Positions 45,583 to 55,356 are shown, counted from the first letter of the stretch. The stretch: 64,000 nt of DNA from Rhizobium sp. NLR16a (GCF_017948245.1 NZ_CP072865.1:1823501-1887500), one strand, 5' to 3'. Numbers and translations: made by a program. Notes: generated by a model from the sequence alone, not told the origin.

Positions 45583-46989
45583 TCACGACAGGGCGAAGAT
45601 CCTGACCTCCCTGCCGATGCCCTGAAGCTCCGCCATTCGTGAGGCCGATGTGACGCCGCTGTCGCGCAGGATCTCCGAGACATTGGCATCTTCGACGATC
45701 GCCTCGGTCGTCATGATCACATTCGGGTCGGCAAGGCCCTGGACGCGGGAGGCGATATTAACCGTCTGACCGAAATAGTCCTGCCTGTCGTTGAGGTTGA
45801 CGGCGAGGCATGGCCCCTCATGGATGCCGATCTTCAGCAGGAGGTCTTCGCTGCCGTGTTCGGCATTCAGCCGCCGCATCGCCTCGCGCATCCTCAGCGC
45901 CGCCGCCACCGCCCGGTCCGGGCTCGGAAAGGTCGCCATCACGGCATCACCGATCGTCTTGACAACCGCTCCGGCCTCGGTGGCGACGATCTCGTGAAGA
46001 ACCCTGAAGTGCGCCCGCACCAGATCGAAAGCGGCAAGATCGCCGACGCGCTCATAGAGAGCGGTCGAGCCCCTGAGATCGGTGAACAGGAACGTCAGGC
46101 TGGTGATCTTCAGGCGCTGGTCGACATCGAGCGTATCGGTCCGGTAGATGTCACGAAAACTCTGGTTCGTCAGCAGGCGCTTGGCCGTCAGAAACTCCCG
46201 CCTGCGGCCCAGGAGGTCGTGCAGGTCATCGCCGGCAATACAGACATTCGGGACCACCCGGCGATCGGTGTGATTTTCGAGCGTGAGCCGCAGCGAGCCG
46301 GGACGCAGCGTCACGGTTTCGTTCAGCGCATGCCCGCGACTGATGACCATCGAGAGGTTCTGGCGCTCGTCGGTCGGCTCCCCCTGCACATCGACGAACT
46401 GCGCCGAATGGGTCACCGCATCGAAGATGATCACGAATTGCGCCGGCAGCTGAAGCGACACGAAGGCCTTCTCGCCCGGGGCCAGCTCGATCAGTTCCAG
46501 CAGGATGCGGTCGAACCTGGCTTCCAGATCCTCCGGCAGGTCTACGCCGGAGCTGAAGAAAATCTGGCGGTAATATTCGAGCGGCGGCAGCCGGTCGGGT
46601 TCGTGCGCGGCAATCCGGCGCACCCGCGGACTGACCGTGAAGGTGACCTCGACCATCTCGTCAAGGGTCGGCTCGTATCCGGCGGCGCAAAGGGCGCAAT
46701 GATAGCTGTCCTGGTTGACCCCTTTGAGGGTTGCGCCGCTGTCGAGGACGCCGCCGCAGCCCGGGCATAGCACATTCCAGGTCATCTCGAATGCGCCGAT
46801 GCGGGCCGCATGCAGAAAGGCGGCGATGGTCTTCTCTTCGTCAAGATGGTGCTTGGCGGCGAAAGCGAGCGCATTGACGCGGTTGAGATCCCGATCGGCG
46901 CCGTGCTTGACGACATTTTCGATGCACTCGACCGTCTGCGGGTCAGCGGCCTGTCGCAGGCTGGCAAAAAGCACGTCCATTTCACTCAT
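45583..46989 (-). CDS. class III adenylate/guanylate cyclase with DUF5939-like region
   Basis: A 468-residue protein. Residues about 1-230 form an N-terminal sensor region with a Cys-rich part (CPGCGGVLDSGATL and HCALCAAGYEP), which looks like a zinc ribbon and recalls the DUF5939 family of cyclase-linked domains. The catalytic domain (about 290-460) has LFTDLRGSTALYERVG and VKTIGDAVMATF with both metal aspartates, and DYFGQTVNIASRVQ. It is a single gene. The ATG at 46989 (MSEMDVL) was preferred over a longer frame with no coding character. Confidence 0.87.
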   Translation of the reverse strand: MSEMDVLFASLRQAADPQTVECIENVVKHGADRDLNRVNALAFAAKHHLDEEKTIAAFLHAARIGAFEMTWNVLCPGCGGVLDSGATLKGVNQDSYHCALCAAGYEPTLDEMVEVTFTVSPRVRRIAAHEPDRLPPLEYYRQIFFSSGVDLPEDLEARFDRILLELIELAPGEKAFVSLQLPAQFVIIFDAVTHSAQFVDVQGEPTDERQNLSMVISRGHALNETVTLRPGSLRLTLENHTDRRVVPNVCIAGDDLHDLLGRRREFLTAKRLLTNQSFRDIYRTDTLDVDQRLKITSLTFLFTDLRGSTALYERVGDLAAFDLVRAHFRVLHEIVATEAGAVVKTIGDAVMATFPSPDRAVAAALRMREAMRRLNAEHGSEDLLLKIGIHEGPCLAVNLNDRQDYFGQTVNIASRVQGLADPNVIMTTEAIVEDANVSEILRDSGVTSASRMAELQGIGREVRIFALS

Positions 46990-47129
46990 CGGACAAGTCT
47001 CTGTACTGACAATACGGCTGATGACGTCAGGCCAGGGATGATAACACGGGACGTTCCCAATAGAAATCAACGGGGCCCGGGATCCCGCGCAGGACCAACC
47101 GCGGGCGCCCGGGAACCCCCGATCACATC

Positions 47130-47588
47130 CTATTTCTGCAGCGTCGAGATCTGCGTCGTGTCGTACCGCTCCCTCAGTTCAGCGATGGCGCCCGCATCCG
47201 GAGGGCTGATTTGTTCGACAAGTTTTGCGAGCTCCTCGAAATAGTGTTCGTGTCCGGGCGGCGAGACCGTCATGATCATCCTTGCCGCCTTGCCGCTGGC
47301 ATTGCCGATATTGTGGGGAACGCCTGGCGGGATGAAGACATAGGTGCCGGGTTTCGCCGTGATCTTCCGGCCGCCGACCTCCCATTCGCATTCGCCTTCA
47401 AGAACAAAGAAGGTTTCCTCCTGGACGCGGTGAACATGAAGCCCGGTGAAGAAACCCGGCGGCAACGTCCAGTCGAACATAGAAGTATGCCTGGTGTCTT
47501 CCCCCGCCACAAGGAACCTCAACGGCTTGCCGGCCAGGCTCAGTTCCTTGCCCTCACCCGGCATTCGAACAACGGCTTTCGCATTCAT
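47130..47588 (-). CDS. cupin-domain protein
   Basis: A 152-residue single-domain cupin. Motif 1 reads PGFFTGLHVHRVQEETFFVLEGE (His, His, Glu metal ligands) and motif 2 PGTYVFIPPGVPHNIGNAS (second-half His). GGAGGAGAGTGAA lies before the ATG. It may be a dioxygenase, isomerase or small-molecule binder. It is divergent from a winged-helix/TPR regulator, 131 bases away, which may control it. Confidence 0.88.
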   Translation of the reverse strand: MNAKAVVRMPGEGKELSLAGKPLRFLVAGEDTRHTSMFDWTLPPGFFTGLHVHRVQEETFFVLEGECEWEVGGRKITAKPGTYVFIPPGVPHNIGNASGKAARMIMTVSPPGHEHYFEELAKLVEQISPPDAGAIAELRERYDTTQISTLQK

Positions 47589-47719
47589 TTCACTCTCCTC
47601 CACTTTCCGAAAACATGCGGCCTTTTCAGCCGCTTCAACGATGCCGCCTTCCCGCCTCGAAGTCGCAAAGGTCTTGCGAAATTGTTGCAAAATTTCTGCG
47701 AATGATATTTCCTCGACAC

Positions 47720-49270
47720 ATGGCTGCGATGCACAAGTTCGGCTCGTTTTGCCTCGACGCGGATGCCGAAATCCTGTTTTGCCGAGCAGAGCCGCTGGGG
47801 TTGGGGCGACGCGCCGTGGCGCTCTTGCGGGCGCTTCTGGAACGGGCGGGAACGCCCGTCGGCAAGGAGGCGCTGATCGAAGCCGCATGGCCCGGTCTCG
47901 CCATCGAGGACAGCAATCTTACCGTTCAGATGGCGGCCATACGCCGGGCTCTTTCTACGGGCGGAGGGCCGGACTGGATCGAAACCCTGCCGCGGCGGGG
48001 CTACCGCTATATCGGGCCGGCGGTCACCAGCGAAAGTTTGCCCGCCATCGCGGCCCAGCCGACACTGCCCGTGTCTGCCCTTCCATCCAGACCGTCCGTT
48101 GCCGTGCTTCGCTTCTCGAATTCGAATGGCGACGAGGAAGACGAATATTTCGCGGACGGTGTCGTTGAGGACATAGCGGCGGGGCTCTCCCGGGTGAACT
48201 GGCTGTTCGTGGTCGCGCCGAAATCGAGCTTCACCTACGACCCCCAAGCTCTCGGCGTGAAACAGATCGGCCAGGAGCTCGGCGCGCGTTATCTTCTGCA
48301 AGGCAGCGTGCGCAGGTCCGGCGGTCGTGTGCGGCTATCGGCGCAGATGATCGAGGCCGAAACGGGAAACCTGCTGTGGACGGAACGCTTCGACCGCCCG
48401 CTCGCCGACATTTTCGATCTGCAGGACGAAATCGCCCTCAACGTCGTCAGCGCCATCGAGCCGCGCCTGCGCCGGGCGGAACTGGAGCGCGTCAAGCGCA
48501 AGCGGCCCGAAAACCTCGACGCCTACGACCTCGTTTTGCAGGCCCAGCCCGACGTCTATTGCGGCATGCCGACCGAGGCAGCAGGGGCATTGGCGCTGTT
48601 GGAGCGGGCGCTTGCACTCGAACCCCGCTATGCGCTGGCCCATGCCTTCGCGGCCATGTGCCATCACTGCCTCTTCCTGCGCGCCGGCTTGCTTGAAGAC
48701 CATCGTCTGGCATCGGTCCGGCATGCGCGGGCGGCCATTCTCTACGGCCAGGACGATGCGCTTGCCCTGACATTTGCAGGTTTTTCCATCGGCATGGACG
48801 AACATGATCGTGACGCCGCCTTCGCCGCGGCCGAGGCGGCGCTCGCCGTCAGCCCATCTTCGGCGATCACCTATATCGTCGGCGGCGTGATGTTCGGCTG
48901 GGCTGGAAAGGCTGATCGCGCCATCGAATGGGGCGAGCGGGCTCTGCGTCTCAGCCCTTTCGATCCCTGGGCGTGGTCGGCTTTCCATGCGCTGGTGCTC
49001 GGTCACTTCCAACTGGGACAATATGAAGAGGCCGTCACAGCTGCCTACAGGGCGGTTCAACACAATCCGCGCCACAGCATTTCGCACATGCTCCTGACGG
49101 CCTCGCTTGCAAAACTCGGACGTCTCAGCGACGCCAGAAGTGCGGCGGCTCGCGTTCTGGAACTGCAGCCTGCTTTTCGCTACGGCATGCAATTTTCCGG
49201 CGTCGACTGCGACCCGGCCTTGGCGGCGTCTCTCGGCGCTGCGCTTGATATCGCGGGGCTGCCGGGATAG
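47720..49270 (+). CDS. winged-helix regulator with TolB-like and TPR regions
   Basis: A 516-residue protein. The N-terminal 95 residues are an OmpR/CadC-type winged helix (LLRALLERAGTPVGKEALIEAAWPG, RRALSTGGGPDWIETLPRRGYRYIGP). Residues about 125-260 resemble the TolB/FlgO-like domain of soluble CadC-like regulators (YFADGVVEDIAAGLSRV, LLQGSVRRSGGRVRLSAQMIEAETGNLLW). The rest is TPR-like helices. No membrane segment was found. Starts at 47702, 47720 or 47729 are all possible. Confidence 0.83.
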   Translation: MAAMHKFGSFCLDADAEILFCRAEPLGLGRRAVALLRALLERAGTPVGKEALIEAAWPGLAIEDSNLTVQMAAIRRALSTGGGPDWIETLPRRGYRYIGPAVTSESLPAIAAQPTLPVSALPSRPSVAVLRFSNSNGDEEDEYFADGVVEDIAAGLSRVNWLFVVAPKSSFTYDPQALGVKQIGQELGARYLLQGSVRRSGGRVRLSAQMIEAETGNLLWTERFDRPLADIFDLQDEIALNVVSAIEPRLRRAELERVKRKRPENLDAYDLVLQAQPDVYCGMPTEAAGALALLERALALEPRYALAHAFAAMCHHCLFLRAGLLEDHRLASVRHARAAILYGQDDALALTFAGFSIGMDEHDRDAAFAAAEAALAVSPSSAITYIVGGVMFGWAGKADRAIEWGERALRLSPFDPWAWSAFHALVLGHFQLGQYEEAVTAAYRAVQHNPRHSISHMLLTASLAKLGRLSDARSAAARVLELQPAFRYGMQFSGVDCDPALAASLGAALDIAGLPG

Positions 49271-49387
49271 CGGGAGCTTCGCTTAAAATAACTGAGAGAA
49301 TAACGCAGAAAAAGCGAGCTTCACCGCCCCCACTTCCGCTACGATCACGCGTTTCGGCCTCTCGGGCCTGGTCGCAAAGGAGAAACG

Positions 49388-50119
49388 ATGGATCGTCTCG
49401 TCGGCGCGGATGAAGGGGCTCGCTCGGCAGATCCGGCTGACGAGGCCGGGCGTGCGGAGGGTCTTGCGCGGGACGTTACCGCGATCAAAATCGGCGACTG
49501 CCTGCTCGGTTACAAGGCCGTGCAGCGCCGCATGCGAGGCGGCCGCTGGAACCATTTCCGCGGAAGGATGCGCGAGATCGAAAAATTGATCCGCCATCGT
49601 CATGGCGACATCGTACCCGAGGCGGATGACGCCTTCATTTATGTCGAGGTGATCGCCGGTCTCGCCTTTGTCGAGTTCGGGGAAGACTTTGTCGAGGTGG
49701 TTCTCGGCTGGGCGGCGCGATGGCTGCCCTGGGCTGAGAAAGCCGCGATCGAGGTGATCATCTATGAGCGCACGAAACTGCGCTTTTCTCCCCTGACCGC
49801 CGACGCGCTCGGTCACGCCCTGCATCAGAGCTTTGCCGAACGCAGCGCGCTCGACATTCGCACCATCGGCGCCTTCGACGTGCCGAAGGCGAAAAGAGCG
49901 AGGCTGCAAAAGGAAAAGCGGCGCCAGCGCGACCGAAACCGAAAGGAAGAGCGGCGGCGGGCCGCCGGCGCCGTGTCGAGGGCCGATTATCTCGACAATT
50001 CGCTCAGCGCAGCTCGCCCCTGGGAGGCCTTCGGCATCAGCCGCCGCACCTGGGAGCGCCGCGGCAAACCGATGCCGGAGCCAATGCCGGACGTCGCGCC
50101 GATTTCGCTGGCTGCCTAG
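49388..50119 (+). CDS. hypothetical protein with basic HTH-like C-terminus
   Basis: A 243-residue protein. Its middle (RWNHFRGRMREIEKLIRHRHGDIVPE ... FIYVEVIAGLAFVEF) is unrecognised; residues about 165-195 are very rich in Lys and Arg. The C-terminal SRADYLDNSLSAARPWEAFGISRRTWERRGKP recalls helix-turn-helix tails seen in plasmid and phage proteins, so nucleic-acid binding is possible. CAAAGGAGAAACG gives a good ribosome site. Confidence 0.6.
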   Translation: MDRLVGADEGARSADPADEAGRAEGLARDVTAIKIGDCLLGYKAVQRRMRGGRWNHFRGRMREIEKLIRHRHGDIVPEADDAFIYVEVIAGLAFVEFGEDFVEVVLGWAARWLPWAEKAAIEVIIYERTKLRFSPLTADALGHALHQSFAERSALDIRTIGAFDVPKAKRARLQKEKRRQRDRNRKEERRRAAGAVSRADYLDNSLSAARPWEAFGISRRTWERRGKPMPEPMPDVAPISLAA

Positions 50120-50139
50120 CTCAGCGGCTTTTTAGTCTG

Positions 50140-51633
50140 TCAGCGGGGCGGCCCGAACCAGGTGTTCATCGCGGCGTCGAGGCCATCCTGAGACCCCTCG
50201 CCCACCCAGGCCACATAACCGTCCGGCCGGATCAGCACCGCGGTCGGGGCTGCGACCGCCCCCACCGCCGGCAACTCCCATGGCCCGTCATAGCGCGCAT
50301 CGACCAAAGGCACGCGGCCTGACCATGGCCCGCTGTCGAGGCTGCCGCGCGGTCCGAGGTTCAACAACACCGGCCTCGCGTTTTTCAACAGGGTAAAGAG
50401 ACGCAATGGGCCGTCCGGCGTGACCAGGTCGAGGTCGGGCATGCGGCGGCCGAGCAGCGGATGCCCCTCGCCGAGGTCGTAGCGGATGCCGAGCCCGGAC
50501 ATTTCGGCGGCGATCTTCTTGCGCGCCTCCTCCAGGCCAAGCAGTTCCAGCACGACCTCTCTGAGAGCCTCGGTGCGATCATCGGTCCGCTGCAATGCGA
50601 CCTGCGCCATCGTCGTGCGCAGCACGCGGGCGGCAACCGGATGACGCTCGGCGTGATAGGTGTCGAGCAAGGCCCCAGGCGATACGCCCTTCACCACCGG
50701 GGCGAGCTTCCAGCCGAGGTTCACGGCATCCTGCACACCGGTATTGAGCCCCTGCCCGCCGACCGGCGAATGCACATGGGCGGCATCACCTGCCAGCAGC
50801 ACCCTGCCCCTGCGGTAGACCTCCGCCTGGCGCGACATGTCGGTGAACCTGGAAATCCACCTCAGGCCGTGGATGCCATAATCGGTTCCGCAGGCGGCGA
50901 TGAGCGCTTGCCTGAGATCGTCAAGCGTCGGCTCGCCTGCGCCGCCGGCCGTCTGTTCCGTCACCATGATGTTGATCGGACCTTCGCCGGCAAACACCAC
51001 CTTGCCATCGCGGATTTGATATTCCTCGCGGCCGAAGGCATGCATGCCGAGCGCCGTGCGGTGGACACCGAGCGGCGGCTCCTCCTCCATCTCAGCCTCG
51101 GCGAGAATATTGCTGGTCGTCGCATCCCATCCCGGAAAGGCAATGCCGGCCAGCTTGCGAACCAGGCTGCGGCCGCCATCGCAGCCGACGAGATAGCCCG
51201 CTCGCAGCGACGACCCATCGGAGAGGTCGAGGGTGACGCCGGCCTCATCCTCCCGGAAAGTGGCCAGTTCGCGGCCGCGATAGATCGTCACCGGCAACTC
51301 GCCGACCCAGTCGGCCAGAATGCGCTCGATATGCTTCTGCCGCAGCGCCAGCCCGTAATTGTGCCGCGTCGGGAAATCACTGATATCGAGCCGGCTAACC
51401 GCAAATCCTGTGACCTGGGCGATCTGCCCTTCCTTGAGGAACCGGTCGACGATGCCACGCTGGTCGAGGACCTCGAGCGTGCGCGAACTCAGACCGCCGG
51501 CCCGCGAACCGACGATCTCCTGATTCTCGCGCCGTTCGACGACGGCGACGTCGACGCCCGCGAGGGCCAATTCGCCCGCCAGCATCAGCCCGGTCGGCCC
51601 TCCGCCTGATATCACGACCGCATATTCTCTCAT
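50140..51633 (-). CDS. FAD-dependent aromatic monooxygenase (PheA/TfdB type)
   Basis: A 497-residue flavoprotein hydroxylase. GGGPTGLMLAGELALAGVDVAVVER (residues 9-33) is the FAD GxGxxG region; the DG motif reads GYLVGCDGGRSLVRK, and the GD motif VLLAGDAAHVHSPVGGQGLNTGVQDA binds FAD ribityl. The C-terminal thioredoxin-like domain ends GPPR. The chosen ATG has GAGGAG before it. Likely role: NAD(P)H-dependent ring hydroxylation. A LysR gene lies upstream on the same strand. Confidence 0.9.
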   Translation of the reverse strand: MREYAVVISGGGPTGLMLAGELALAGVDVAVVERRENQEIVGSRAGGLSSRTLEVLDQRGIVDRFLKEGQIAQVTGFAVSRLDISDFPTRHNYGLALRQKHIERILADWVGELPVTIYRGRELATFREDEAGVTLDLSDGSSLRAGYLVGCDGGRSLVRKLAGIAFPGWDATTSNILAEAEMEEEPPLGVHRTALGMHAFGREEYQIRDGKVVFAGEGPINIMVTEQTAGGAGEPTLDDLRQALIAACGTDYGIHGLRWISRFTDMSRQAEVYRRGRVLLAGDAAHVHSPVGGQGLNTGVQDAVNLGWKLAPVVKGVSPGALLDTYHAERHPVAARVLRTTMAQVALQRTDDRTEALREVVLELLGLEEARKKIAAEMSGLGIRYDLGEGHPLLGRRMPDLDLVTPDGPLRLFTLLKNARPVLLNLGPRGSLDSGPWSGRVPLVDARYDGPWELPAVGAVAAPTAVLIRPDGYVAWVGEGSQDGLDAAMNTWFGPPR

Positions 51634-51837
51634 CGGCGAACTCCTCGGTTTCGAAGTGGGCGCAGCATCTCGGAGGGCCAGACCGATTCGGCCCGACCGC
51701 ATCCGGGCACCAATTCGATGGCGTGCGCGATCCCGGCCCGCCCTGCGCCGTTGGCGGTCGTGCGTTCTTCCATTTGGCAGAAAGGTCAAATTGCGGGATC
51801 AAACATCCCGACGCAGTTAGGACAGAGTTTCCCCCGA

Positions 51838-52695
51838 TCAAGCGTGTTCCTGCGCCCGCTGCCGAAGCCACGCACAGAGCCGCCTGGGTGCGAGGCGGGT
51901 GTCATCCACGCGCATCAAGGCGAAATGCCATGCCGGCCCCGTCAGCACGTGTGAGAAAGGTGCGACGAGAAGTCCCTTGTCCAAAAGCGGCCGAAACAGA
52001 GACGGTGACAACAGCGCCACGCCAGCACCTGCCACCGCCGCGTTGGCGTCCAGCTCAAGCGTGGGATAATCGACCGGAGCAAACCGCAGAGACCGCGGCG
52101 CCGTGCCTTGGGCGCCGTTGAACCAGGCATCCCAATCCGGATGCGGCAAAAGCTCGAAATCGGCCAGAGCATCCGGAGTGTCCAGGACCCTCGTTCCAAG
52201 CAGGAACGGCGCCAGCATCGGCGTTGCTTCTACGGGCGTGAGCCGATATTCCTCCAGCCCGTCCCACCCGCCGCGCCCCGTCCGTATGGCGACATCAAAG
52301 GCGGCTGGATCGCGAATATCGGCAGAGACGTCGACTTCGATGGGGGAAATTGCTGCCGATGGATAACGCGACAGCCGCGGGGCGAGCCAGCGCGACGCGA
52401 ATGTCGGAGGTGCGGTCACTCGCAGCGGCGGCGTGGCAGCCTGAAACTCATCGAGTGCCCCGGCAATGCCATCCAGAGCCTGGCGAACGCGACCCGCCAG
52501 CACAACGGCCTCACGTGTCGGGACAATGCGGCGCCCGGCTCGATGAAAGAGCGGCTTGCCGAGTTCTGCCTCCATTGTGCGTATGCGGAGACTGACGGCA
52601 GCAGGTGTGAGGCACAGGCGCTCGGCCGCGCGGGCGAAGCTGCCAGCGGACACGCATGCTTCCAATATTCGCAAGGACTGCAAAGGCGGCCGCAT
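51838..52695 (-). CDS. LysR-family regulator (GcvA-like)
   Basis: A 285-residue regulator. The helix-turn-helix is at residues 5-62 (RILEACVSAGSFARAAERLCLTPAAVSLRIRTMEAELG); the effector domain has the TAPPTFASRWLAPRLSRY start typical of the GcvA subgroup. It is divergent from the DUF3237 gene by 102 bases and upstream of the flavin monooxygenase; either could be a target. Confidence 0.9.
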   Translation of the reverse strand: MRPPLQSLRILEACVSAGSFARAAERLCLTPAAVSLRIRTMEAELGKPLFHRAGRRIVPTREAVVLAGRVRQALDGIAGALDEFQAATPPLRVTAPPTFASRWLAPRLSRYPSAAISPIEVDVSADIRDPAAFDVAIRTGRGGWDGLEEYRLTPVEATPMLAPFLLGTRVLDTPDALADFELLPHPDWDAWFNGAQGTAPRSLRFAPVDYPTLELDANAAVAGAGVALLSPSLFRPLLDKGLLVAPFSHVLTGPAWHFALMRVDDTRLAPRRLCAWLRQRAQEHA

Positions 52696-52797
52696 GGTCT
52701 CTTCGTTCAGTTCTTCTTGTGATGCTCACAAGCAAAGCGCGTTTTGAAGGCAGCGCGCCCGCAGATAGGATTTCGCGTCAACCATAGGTGAAGCCAA

Positions 52798-53256
52798 ATG
52801 TCCCTGCAATCTCGCCACTTGTTCACACTCTTCATGACCCTTCATCCGGCGGTGGAGCTCGGGCAGACGCCTGCCGGAAGCCGCCGCATATTTGCCGTCT
52901 CGGGCGGAACGTTTCAGGGTGAGCGCCTGAAAGGGCAAGTATCGCCGCTGATCGGCTCCGACCTCCTGCTCGGGCGAGCAGACGGCACATTCCAGCAGGA
53001 TGTGAGACTTCTGCTCCTGGCCGACGACGGCGCGCCGATCTTGATGACCTATCGCGGCGTCAGACGCTCCTCGCCTGAAGTCGACATGCGTCTCGCCCGC
53101 GGCGAAGCGGTCGACACCTCAGAATACTATCTGCGGACAACGCCCTATTTCGAGACGGCGGCGCCGCAATACGCCTGGCTCAACCAGATCGTTGCCGTCG
53201 CCAAAGGCGGGCGGTGTCCAGGTGGCGTTGAGTATGAAGTGTTCGAAATTCTCTAG
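52798..53256 (+). CDS. DUF3237 protein
   Basis: A 152-residue beta-barrel-type protein of the DUF3237 family: FAVSGGTFQGERLKGQVSPLIGSDLLL, then DGAPILMTYRGVR and YYLRTTPYFETAAPQYAWLNQIVAVAKG. The function is unknown; some members sit near aromatic or lipid catabolism genes. It is divergent from the LysR gene, which may regulate it. Confidence 0.83.
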   Translation: MSLQSRHLFTLFMTLHPAVELGQTPAGSRRIFAVSGGTFQGERLKGQVSPLIGSDLLLGRADGTFQQDVRLLLLADDGAPILMTYRGVRRSSPEVDMRLARGEAVDTSEYYLRTTPYFETAAPQYAWLNQIVAVAKGGRCPGGVEYEVFEIL

Positions 53257-53614
53257 TGCGCCTGATCGAGGACGCAAGCCAGAGAGATGATCGCCAGATC
53301 CGTCAGTCGGTTCAGCCGCGCTCCAGCCCGACCTGCTCCTACCGGTTCCTCCCCTGTTTTGTGCATGCTGCTTGCAGAACTTCTCCCCTGTCGCAGGTTG
53401 TTCCCCCTATAACTATAGGCTCTCTACTGGTGGGAAGGACTTGCGACAGAATTTCCGCCTTGCCTTCCAAAGCCATGTTCGTTGCCGCTTGCTGGCCTTT
53501 GCGGTGCAACGAATTCTTTTCAACACGACCTGACCGGGTGCGCGCCGGATCGGCAGAAGCTTTGCCGGTCATCATTTGTTCTCGCAAGGGGCCAGTCGAT
53601 TTACCCCAGCTGCC
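53257..53614. other. gap with only doubtful frames
   Basis: A minus-strand frame at 53339-53587 codes for 82 residues (basic, hydrophilic, no motif) and overlaps an equally open plus-strand frame. Neither has a convincing ribosome site or recognisable domain, so no gene is called. No terminator with a T run was found after DUF3237. Confidence 0.4.
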
Positions 53615-53785
53615 TTACTGCGGAGCCACACCTTTTTGCTGAATCGTCGCGGCGGCAGGTGGTTCGGAGGGATCTCCGGGATGGCCATAGATTGTGTACA
53701 GGGCGCCCGCCAAAATGCCCAACACGAGGAGAGCCAGTACGTACAGCATCATTCCGCGGATCGCCGTTTTCGGTGTTTTGTCCAT
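53615..53785 (-). CDS. small single-span membrane protein
   Basis: A 56-residue protein: a basic head (MDKTPKTAIRG), one membrane segment at about residues 11-33 (MMLYVLALLVLGILAGALYTIYG) and a short Pro/Ala-rich tail. CTTGGAGGTCCCCTG places a good ribosome site before the ATG. Rhizobial genomes carry many such peptides of unknown role. Confidence 0.55.
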   Translation of the reverse strand: MDKTPKTAIRGMMLYVLALLVLGILAGALYTIYGHPGDPSEPPAAATIQQKGVAPQ

Positions 53786-53978
53786 CAGGGGACCTCCAAG
53801 ATAACTCCGGGGTCAAAGTCGATGCGGACGCGTTTGGTTCCGAGAATGAAAGTCTGCGGCCGCCCGTCGGCGTCTGCGCCGAAGGCGTTGCAGATCACAA
53901 ATCCTAGTTCTGACCTTCAGCCCTTGGAAATCCCTCCAATTCAAGGGAAGATCACCCGCTCTAACCCCGGGGGTTCTC

Positions 53979-54452
53979 ATGGACAATCACGAGCCGTTTC
54001 TGCGCGAGGCAATTGCGCTCTCGAAATCCGCGATGGCAAACGGCGACGAACCGTTTGGCTCGGTCCTGGTCAAGGATGGCGAAATCATCTTGCGCGCCGA
54101 AAACAGCGTCTTCACCGGCCACGATATGACAAACCACGCCGAGATGAACCTGGTCAAACTGGCGGCGCAGCACTACGACCCCGCTTTTCTCGCCGACTGC
54201 ACGGTCTACACCAGCACTGAGCCCTGCGCGATGTGCTCCGGGGCGATCTACTGGTCGGGTATCGGACGCATGGTGTTTGCGTGCTCCGAAACGCGGCTTG
54301 GCGAGATTGCCGGGATCGGGTTGAACGTGCCCAGCCGGGCGGTGTTGCAGACCGGCGCGCGTGCCGTCACGGTGGTCGGCCCGACGAACCTCGAAGACGA
54401 AGCCGCCGAAGTCCACCAGGAATTCTGGCCGAAGCATCTGGGCAAGGTTTAG
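53979..54452 (+). CDS. nucleoside/guanine deaminase family protein
   Basis: A 157-residue zinc deaminase of the cytidine-deaminase-like fold. HAEMNLV (His53, Glu55) and PCAMCSGA (Cys83, Cys86) supply the zinc site and catalytic Glu. The closest groups I can name are guanine deaminase (GuaD-like) and tRNA adenosine deaminase; the C-terminal region with EFWPKHLGKV is more like the former. It is a single gene behind a CCGGGGG-containing leader without a clean ribosome site. Confidence 0.85.
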   Translation: MDNHEPFLREAIALSKSAMANGDEPFGSVLVKDGEIILRAENSVFTGHDMTNHAEMNLVKLAAQHYDPAFLADCTVYTSTEPCAMCSGAIYWSGIGRMVFACSETRLGEIAGIGLNVPSRAVLQTGARAVTVVGPTNLEDEAAEVHQEFWPKHLGKV

Positions 54453-54744
54453 GCTCAGGACGCATTGATCAGAGCCATAGGATGACGGCGACTGCGATGC
54501 AGATGGCCGAAGAGAAGGTGTGGGCGCATCTAACGCAGCGGTGAGCGATGCGCAGCCAGTCCTTGAGCCTCACGAATGCTCTCAGCAAAGATATCACTCG
54601 TCGCAGCCTCCTTTTGAGGGTGTTCGTGGGCGAGATGCGTGAACTCGGCGGAGAACGAGCGACCGGCAAATCGAGACCCGCGCCGCCATAGTGCCGCCAT
54701 AGAATTCAACCCAATCATGATCGGACAACAAGCGGATACGAAGA

Positions 54745-55356
54745 ATGAGATTGTTGGTTCTCCTTGCTGCGGCCCTATTTCTGATAGCGGTGCAGGCCCA
54801 AGCCCAAGTTTACGCGCCGTATGATGGATACGATGAATACGACGGCTACGGTTATGATGACCCTTACAGCCCCTATCCCCCTCCTCCATACTACGAGCCA
54901 GAACCTGGCTATCGGGAGCCCTTTCCAGAACCTCGGGAGCCCTCGACGCGCGTCGGAAGAGGAACCATCGTCATCGCCACGCGTGAGCACACCCTAATCT
55001 ACACGACGTCAGGGGGTGAGCAGTTTGCCTACCCCATCGCCGTCGGCCGCGAAGGCAAACAATGGTACGGGACAACGCGTGTCGTGTCGAAACGACTGCA
55101 TCCCGAATGGCGGCCAACAGCCGGCATGCGCCAGAAGAACCCCAGGCTCCCGGCGGTGGTCAAACCCGGGCCCGCAAACCCGCTTGGAACCCGGGCGATC
55201 TACCTTGCCGACGGACTGCTCCGCATCCACGGTACCAACGACCCCTCCTCCATCGGCACCAATGCATCAAGCGGATGCTTCCGGATGTATCGCGAGGATG
55301 TCGAGGAGCTTTATGATATGGTCCAGCCGGGGACCCGCGTGATCGTTCAGCGGTGA
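54745..55356 (+). CDS. L,D-transpeptidase (YkuD family)
   Basis: A 203-residue exported enzyme that forms 3-3 cross-links in peptidoglycan or attaches proteins to it. The signal peptide is residues 1-20 (ending QAQA). A linker of about 50 residues made of Tyr, Asp, Pro and Glu follows, and then the YkuD domain: GRGTIVIATREHTLIY to the active site IHGTNDPSSIGTNASSGCFRM with catalytic His and Cys. Rhizobia carry many paralogues of this type. Confidence 0.92.
   Translation: MRLLVLLAAALFLIAVQAQAQVYAPYDGYDEYDGYGYDDPYSPYPPPPYYEPEPGYREPFPEPREPSTRVGRGTIVIATREHTLIYTTSGGEQFAYPIAVGREGKQWYGTTRVVSKRLHPEWRPTAGMRQKNPRLPAVVKPGPANPLGTRAIYLADGLLRIHGTNDPSSIGTNASSGCFRMYREDVEELYDMVQPGTRVIVQR

Noticed and set aside
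53256..53642. Plus-strand frame of 128 codons after DUF3237
   Set aside because: Cys/Arg/Ser-rich random-like translation, overlapping an equally open minus-strand frame and the better supported small membrane gene.
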